64,000 nt of DNA from Flavobacteriales bacterium (GTDB lineage: Bacteria > Bacteroidota > Bacteroidia > UBA10329): the NCBI GenBank assembly GCA_020635535.1, contig JACJZP010000003.1, forward strand, positions 1 through 64,000, in the 5' to 3' direction. Position 1 is the first letter of the stretch. Each line of letters opens with the position of its first letter. The notes beneath the pieces were generated by a model that was not told where the DNA came from, searched no databases, and worked only from the letters and a program-made list of their open reading frames with translations. This document shows positions 59,676 through 64,000 of this stretch, piece after piece. Both the position numbers and the translations under genes were made by a program.

Positions 59676-62600
59676 TTGGCGCTGAATATAAAATCCGGAC
59701 GAACGAACTTCGCATCCATTAAAAATCAGGTTCCATATCCTGACTTCTTAGAAATACAGCTCAAGTCTTTTAAAGATTTTTTCCAACTGGAGACCACTCC
59801 AGAGAACCGACATAACGAAGGTCTCTTTAAGGTATTTGCGGAAAACTTTCCAATTACCGACACAAGAAACAACTTCGTACTTGAGTTCTTGGATTACTTT
59901 ATAGACCCGCCCCGATACTCGATTGAAGAATGTATTGAGAGAGGACTGACCTACAGTGTTCCTCTTAAGGCTAAGCTGAAACTTTACTGTACCGATCCTG
60001 AGCATGAGGATTTCGAAACCATTGTACAGGATGTGTACTTGGGAACTATCCCTTACATGACACCGAAAGGCTCTTTTGTTGTTAACGGAGCAGAGCGTGT
60101 TGTGGTATCACAGCTTCACCGCTCACCTGGTGTTTTCTTCGGTCAGAGCTATCATGCCAATGGCACCAAGCTATACTCGGCCCGTGTTATTCCTTTCAAA
60201 GGTTCATGGATTGAGTTTGCAACAGATATTCACGGAGCGATGTATGCCTACATCGACCGTAAGAAAAAGCTTCCTGTAACCACATTGCTTCGTGCAATCG
60301 GTTTCGAAAGCGATAAAGACATTTTGGAGATCTTCGGTCTTGCTGATGAAGTTAAGGTCAGTAAAGCTGCTCTGAAGCGAGTTGTCGGAAGAAAACTTGC
60401 AGCTCGTGTTCTCCGTTCATGGGTTGAGGACTTCGTTGATGAGGATACTGGAGAGGTTGTATCCATTGAGCGTAACGAGGTTATCATTGACCGTGAAACG
60501 ATCATTGAGAAAGAGCATGAGGACCTTATCCTTGAGTCTGGCGTTAAGACCATTATTCTTCATCATGAAGAGGTCAACTCGGCAGATTTCGCCATCATTT
60601 ACAACACGTTGGCGAAGGATACATCCAACTCTGAGAAGGAAGCGGTGGAGCACATCTACCGTCAATTGCGTAACGCAGAACCGCCAGATGAGGAAACAGC
60701 CCGTGGAATCATCGACAAGCTGTTCTTCTCTGACAAGCGTTACGACCTTGGAGAGGTCGGTCGTTTCCGCATCAACAGAAAATTGGGTCTTACCATTGAT
60801 GAGGATCAAAAGGTATTGACCAAGGAGGATATCATTTCCATCATCAAGCATTTGATCGAGCTGATCAACTCAAAGACCGATGTGGATGATATTGACCACT
60901 TGAGCAACAGACGTGTACGTACAGTTGGGGAACAGTTGTATGCTCAGTTCGGTGTTGGTCTTGCGCGTATGGCAAGAACCATCCGTGAGCGTATGAACGT
61001 TCGTGATAATGAGGTATTTACACCGATTGACCTGATCAACGCGAAGACTCTTTCTTCGGTTATCAACTCATTCTTCGGTACCAACCAGCTATCTCAGTTC
61101 ATGGATCAGACGAATCCACTCTCTGAGGTAACACATAAGCGAAGATTGTCTGCACTCGGACCTGGTGGTCTTTCCCGTGAAAGAGCCGGTTTCGAGGTTC
61201 GTGACGTTCACTACACGCACTACGGACGTCTTTGTACGATTGAAACGCCAGAAGGACCGAACATCGGTCTTATCTCATCTCTTTGTGTTTATGCGAAGGT
61301 GAACAAGCTTGGATTCATTGAAACTCCTTACCGCAAGGTTGAAGGAGGAAAAGTGGACATCAAGGGTGAACCGATCTACTTGAGTGCTGAAGATGAGGAA
61401 ACAAACATCATTGCTCAGGCAAATGCCCCATTGAAGGATGATGGCAATTTCGAAACTGACAGAATTAAGGCGCGTCTTGAGGGAGACTTCCCAGTAGAGA
61501 GTCCAGATCACATTAAGTTGATGGACGTTGCTCCAAACCAGATCGCATCTATTGCAGCCTCATTGATTCCATTCTTGGAGCATGATGATGCGAACCGTGC
61601 GTTGATGGGGTCGAACATGATGCGTCAGGCAGTTCCATTGTTGCGACCAGAAGCTCCTATTGTTGGAACAGGTCTGGAGCCATTGGTTGCCAGTGATTCG
61701 CGTGTGTTGATCAACGCTGAGGGTGATGGAGTGGTTGAGTACGTGGATGCAAACAAGATCAGTATTCGCTACAACCGTTCTGACATGGAGAAGCTGATCA
61801 GTTTTGAGGAGGACCTTAAAACTTACGACCTTGTTAAGTTCCGTAAGACCAACCAGAACACTACCATGAACTTGAAGCCGATCGTTCGCAAGGGCGAGAA
61901 GGTTCAAGCAGGTCAGGTGTTGTGCGAAGGTTTTGGAACTGAGGATGGAGAGTTGGCAATTGGCCGTAACCTGAAAGTGGCGTTCATGCCTTGGAAGGGT
62001 TACAACTTCGAGGATGCTATCGTTATCTCTGAGCGTGTTGCCAAGGAAGACATCTTCACATCGATCCATATCGATGAGTACACTCTGGAAGTTAGAGACA
62101 CCAAGCGTGGTTTGGAGGAATTGACTGCTGATATTCCGAACGTTAGTGAGGAAGCCACCAAAGACCTTGACGAGAACGGACTTATCCGTATCGGTGCCGA
62201 GGTTGGCCCTGGCGATATTCTTATCGGTAAGATCACTCCGAAAGGTGAAACCGATCCTTCTCCAGAAGAGAAACTCTTGAGAGCGATCTTCGGTGATAAG
62301 GCTGGTGATGTTAAGGATGCTTCATTGAAAGCGCCTCCGTCATTGAACGGTGTTGTGCTTGAGAAAAAGTTGTTCTCTCGAAACATTAAAGACAAGAAGA
62401 GCAAAGCTGACGAGAAGAAGATCCTTGCCAAAATTGACGAGGACTACGAGATTGAGCTTGGCAAATTGAAAGCTATTCTTACTGACAAATTGTTTGTGTT
62501 GGTGAATGGTAAAACGGCTCAAGGAGTTGAGAACAACCTTCGTGAAGTCTTGATTCCTAAAGGAACCAAGTTCACACAGAAAGCGCTTAACTCAATTGAG

Positions 62601-63485
62601 TACGATAACATCAACCCAGCAGGCTGGACCACTGATGAGGACAAGAATACCCTGATCAAGGAGTTGTTGCACAACTACAACATCAAGGTAAACGACCTTC
62701 TCGGAACGTTTAAGCGTAAGAAGTTCGCTATCTCTATCGGTGATGAACTTCCAACGGGAATCGTAAAACTTGCCAAGGTTTACATCGCTAAGAAGCGTAA
62801 GCTGAAAGTGGGTGATAAGATGGCGGGACGTCACGGAAACAAGGGTATCGTTGCCCGTATTGTTCGTGAAGAGGATATGCCATTCCTTGAAGACGGAACT
62901 CCAGTAGATATCGTATTGAATCCATTGGGTGTACCATCAAGGATGAACCTCGGACAGATCTATGAGACCATCCTTGCTTGGGCAGGAGAGAAACTCGGCC
63001 GCAAGTACGCCACACCGATCTTCGATGGAGCAAGCTTGGATGAGATCGAAGCTGAGATCGCTGAAGCAGGACTTCCATCATTAGGTAGAACATACCTGTA
63101 TGATGGTGGAACCGGTGAGCGTTTCGACCAGCCTGCAACAGTAGGTATCATCTACATGTTGAAACTCGGTCACATGGTTGACGATAAGATGCACGCACGT
63201 TCAATCGGACCATACTCGCTCATTACTCAGCAGCCGTTGGGTGGTAAGGCGCAGTTCGGTGGTCAGCGTTTGGGAGAGATGGAGGTTTGGGCACTCGAAG
63301 GTTTCGGTGCTGCCAACATCCTTCAGGAAATGCTTACCATCAAGTCTGATGACGTTGTGGGTCGTGCTAAGGCTTATGAAGCCATCGTTAAAGGAGATCC
63401 GATGCCAACTCCTGGTATTCCAGAATCCTTCAACGTATTGATGCACGAACTACGTGGTCTGTGTCTGAACGTAACACTTGAATGA
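59676..63485 (+). CDS. rpoB: DNA-directed RNA polymerase subunit beta
   Basis: The 1269-residue protein has the expected segments: GTIPYMTPKGSFVVNGAERV, RSPGVFF, the rifampicin-binding region FFGTNQLSQFMDQTNPLSEV and THKRRLSALGPGGLSRERAG, GEKVQAGQVL, KVGDKMAGRHGNKG and the C-terminal GGKAQFGGQRLGEMEVWALE. It is the catalytic-cleft subunit. The start is TTG at 59676; there is no ATG before the conserved FASIKNQVPYPDFLEIQL. In the rifampicin region the usual residues are present, so no resistance change is obvious. Confidence 0.97.
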   Translation: MALNIKSGRTNFASIKNQVPYPDFLEIQLKSFKDFFQLETTPENRHNEGLFKVFAENFPITDTRNNFVLEFLDYFIDPPRYSIEECIERGLTYSVPLKAKLKLYCTDPEHEDFETIVQDVYLGTIPYMTPKGSFVVNGAERVVVSQLHRSPGVFFGQSYHANGTKLYSARVIPFKGSWIEFATDIHGAMYAYIDRKKKLPVTTLLRAIGFESDKDILEIFGLADEVKVSKAALKRVVGRKLAARVLRSWVEDFVDEDTGEVVSIERNEVIIDRETIIEKEHEDLILESGVKTIILHHEEVNSADFAIIYNTLAKDTSNSEKEAVEHIYRQLRNAEPPDEETARGIIDKLFFSDKRYDLGEVGRFRINRKLGLTIDEDQKVLTKEDIISIIKHLIELINSKTDVDDIDHLSNRRVRTVGEQLYAQFGVGLARMARTIRERMNVRDNEVFTPIDLINAKTLSSVINSFFGTNQLSQFMDQTNPLSEVTHKRRLSALGPGGLSRERAGFEVRDVHYTHYGRLCTIETPEGPNIGLISSLCVYAKVNKLGFIETPYRKVEGGKVDIKGEPIYLSAEDEETNIIAQANAPLKDDGNFETDRIKARLEGDFPVESPDHIKLMDVAPNQIASIAASLIPFLEHDDANRALMGSNMMRQAVPLLRPEAPIVGTGLEPLVASDSRVLINAEGDGVVEYVDANKISIRYNRSDMEKLISFEEDLKTYDLVKFRKTNQNTTMNLKPIVRKGEKVQAGQVLCEGFGTEDGELAIGRNLKVAFMPWKGYNFEDAIVISERVAKEDIFTSIHIDEYTLEVRDTKRGLEELTADIPNVSEEATKDLDENGLIRIGAEVGPGDILIGKITPKGETDPSPEEKLLRAIFGDKAGDVKDASLKAPPSLNGVVLEKKLFSRNIKDKKSKADEKKILAKIDEDYEIELGKLKAILTDKLFVLVNGKTAQGVENNLREVLIPKGTKFTQKALNSIEYDNINPAGWTTDEDKNTLIKELLHNYNIKVNDLLGTFKRKKFAISIGDELPTGIVKLAKVYIAKKRKLKVGDKMAGRHGNKGIVARIVREEDMPFLEDGTPVDIVLNPLGVPSRMNLGQIYETILAWAGEKLGRKYATPIFDGASLDEIEAEIAEAGLPSLGRTYLYDGGTGERFDQPATVGIIYMLKLGHMVDDKMHARSIGPYSLITQQPLGGKAQFGGQRLGEMEVWALEGFGAANILQEMLTIKSDDVVGRAKAYEAIVKGDPMPTPGIPESFNVLMHELRGLCLNVTLE

Positions 63486-63495
63486 TAATGGACTT

Positions 63496-63517
63496 CCCGC
63501 CCGAGAATTCGGGCGGG
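63496..63517 (+). terminator. Hairpin between rpoB and rpoC
   Basis: CCCGCCCGA-GAAT-TCGGGCGGG is a strong 9-bp stem followed by ATTTCCTTT, in the 75-base gap between rpoB and rpoC. It could be a partial terminator or a processing site. Confidence 0.65.
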
Positions 63518-63560
63518 ATTTCCTTTAACAAACAGAATATTAAAAGCTAAAAGTCCTCAA

Positions 63561-64000
63561 ATGGCCCTCAAAAGAGAGAATAAGATCAAAAGCAATTTTA
63601 AGCGGGTTATCATCAGCCTTACATCTCCAGAGAAGATATTGGAAGCTTCCAGAGGTGAAGTGTTGAAGCCTGAAACCATCAACTACAGAACCTACAAGCC
63701 TGAGCGTGATGGTCTTTTCTGCGAAAGAATTTTCGGTCCGGTAAAGGATTACGAATGTCATTGCGGAAAGTACAAGCGAATCCGTTACAAGGGAATCATC
63801 TGCGACCGTTGTGGTGTTGAGGTTACTGAGAAGAAGGTACGTAGAGAAAGATTGGGACACATCCAGTTGGTGGTTCCAGTTGCTCATATCTGGTACTTCC
63901 GTTCACTTCCTAACAAGATCGGTTATCTGCTTGGTCTTCCAACCAAGAAATTGGATATGATCATCTATTACGAGCGTTACGTGGTTATTCAACCTGGTGG
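63561..64000 (+). CDS. rpoC: DNA-directed RNA polymerase subunit beta', N-terminal part (cut by window edge)
   Basis: The frame opens with ATG at 63561 and runs to the right edge (146 codons). It shows ISLTSPEKILEASRGEVLKP, PERDGLFCERIFGPVKDYEC and the zinc site formed by Cys66, Cys68, Cys81 and Cys84 (ECHCGKYKR and ICDRCGVEV), then RRERLGHIQLVVPVAHIWYF. It is the other large catalytic subunit of RNA polymerase, and the catalytic aspartates lie outside the window. Confidence 0.97.
   Translation, partial: MALKRENKIKSNFKRVIISLTSPEKILEASRGEVLKPETINYRTYKPERDGLFCERIFGPVKDYECHCGKYKRIRYKGIICDRCGVEVTEKKVRRERLGHIQLVVPVAHIWYFRSLPNKIGYLLGLPTKKLDMIIYYERYVVIQPG

Noticed and set aside
59676..59700. Missing N-terminus of rpoB because no ATG is present
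   Set aside because: A TTG lies exactly where the family starts, and the conserved first segment is complete.

Overview
The window is chromosomal DNA from a member of the Bacteroidota, most likely a free-living relative of the Flavobacteriales. Pointers are type IX secretion and gliding genes (gldJ, a porP/sprF-type gene, porU, porV), families largely confined to the phylum (DUF2851, DUF6438, DUF5522-like, PD40/TPR proteins), the pdhA-pdhC pair without pdhB beside it, many copies of the phylum's promoter element TAnnTTTG, and almost no Shine-Dalgarno sequences except a perfect one in front of rpsU. No plasmid, phage, insertion sequence or CRISPR signature was seen; this is mostly core genome.

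Layout. 1-1.55 kb: TonB-type energy transducer (cut by the left edge), ExbD and ExbB. 1.7-4.65 kb: dispersed repeats, a secreted YD-repeat protein and a solitary C5 cytosine methyltransferase. 4.65-8.4 kb: NhaD-type Na+/H+ antiporter, glutamate dehydrogenase family enzyme and an anmK disrupted by two frameshifts. 8.4-10.9 kb: acyl-CoA dehydrogenase and murF. 10.9-19 kb: type IX secretion/gliding block: gldJ and a porP-type gene on the minus strand, diverging from porU-porV-ispF. 19.4-22.9 kb: cdd, pdhA, pdhC and a small lipoprotein. 23-28.9 kb: recG, ywlC/sua5 and pheT. 28.9-32.6 kb: a kinase-like hypothetical, a small outer-membrane-like protein, hutU and a DUF5522-like protein. 32.7-38.8 kb: D-cysteine desulfhydrase/ACC deaminase-type enzyme, LysM glucosaminidase, purB, mqnA, a TPR-PD40 protein and a DUF6438 lipoprotein. 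38.9-43.4 kb: yidC, pyrG, pyrF. 43.4-53 kb: DUF2851, PspC, K+ channel, RmlD-like reductase, Na+/alanine symporter, helix-hairpin-helix protein, apt, a second acyl-CoA dehydrogenase and a GT-C type membrane protein. 53-64 kb: the translation/transcription block rpsU-xerC-hpf, tRNA-Thr/Tyr/Gly/Thr, tuf, tRNA-Trp, secE-nusG-rplKAJL-rpoB-rpoC (rpoC cut by the right edge).

The most unusual content is not a gene cluster but repeat DNA. A three-hairpin composite element occurs at 301-400, 4537-4650 and, in frame, inside pheT (28147-28250). A different palindromic element, a 75-base insert bounded by 22-bp perfect inverted repeats, sits in frame inside the PLP enzyme gene at 33076-33150. Two essential or metabolic enzymes therefore appear to carry translated mobile palindromes. 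A second point is rpsU, whose strong Shine-Dalgarno sequence is expected to sense bS21-free ribosomes in a phylum that otherwise ignores such signals.

Genes are packed closely: four convergent pairs meet with overlapping or abutting stop codons (CTAA or TGATCA) and leave no room for terminators, and several operons run through ATGA or TAATG overlaps.
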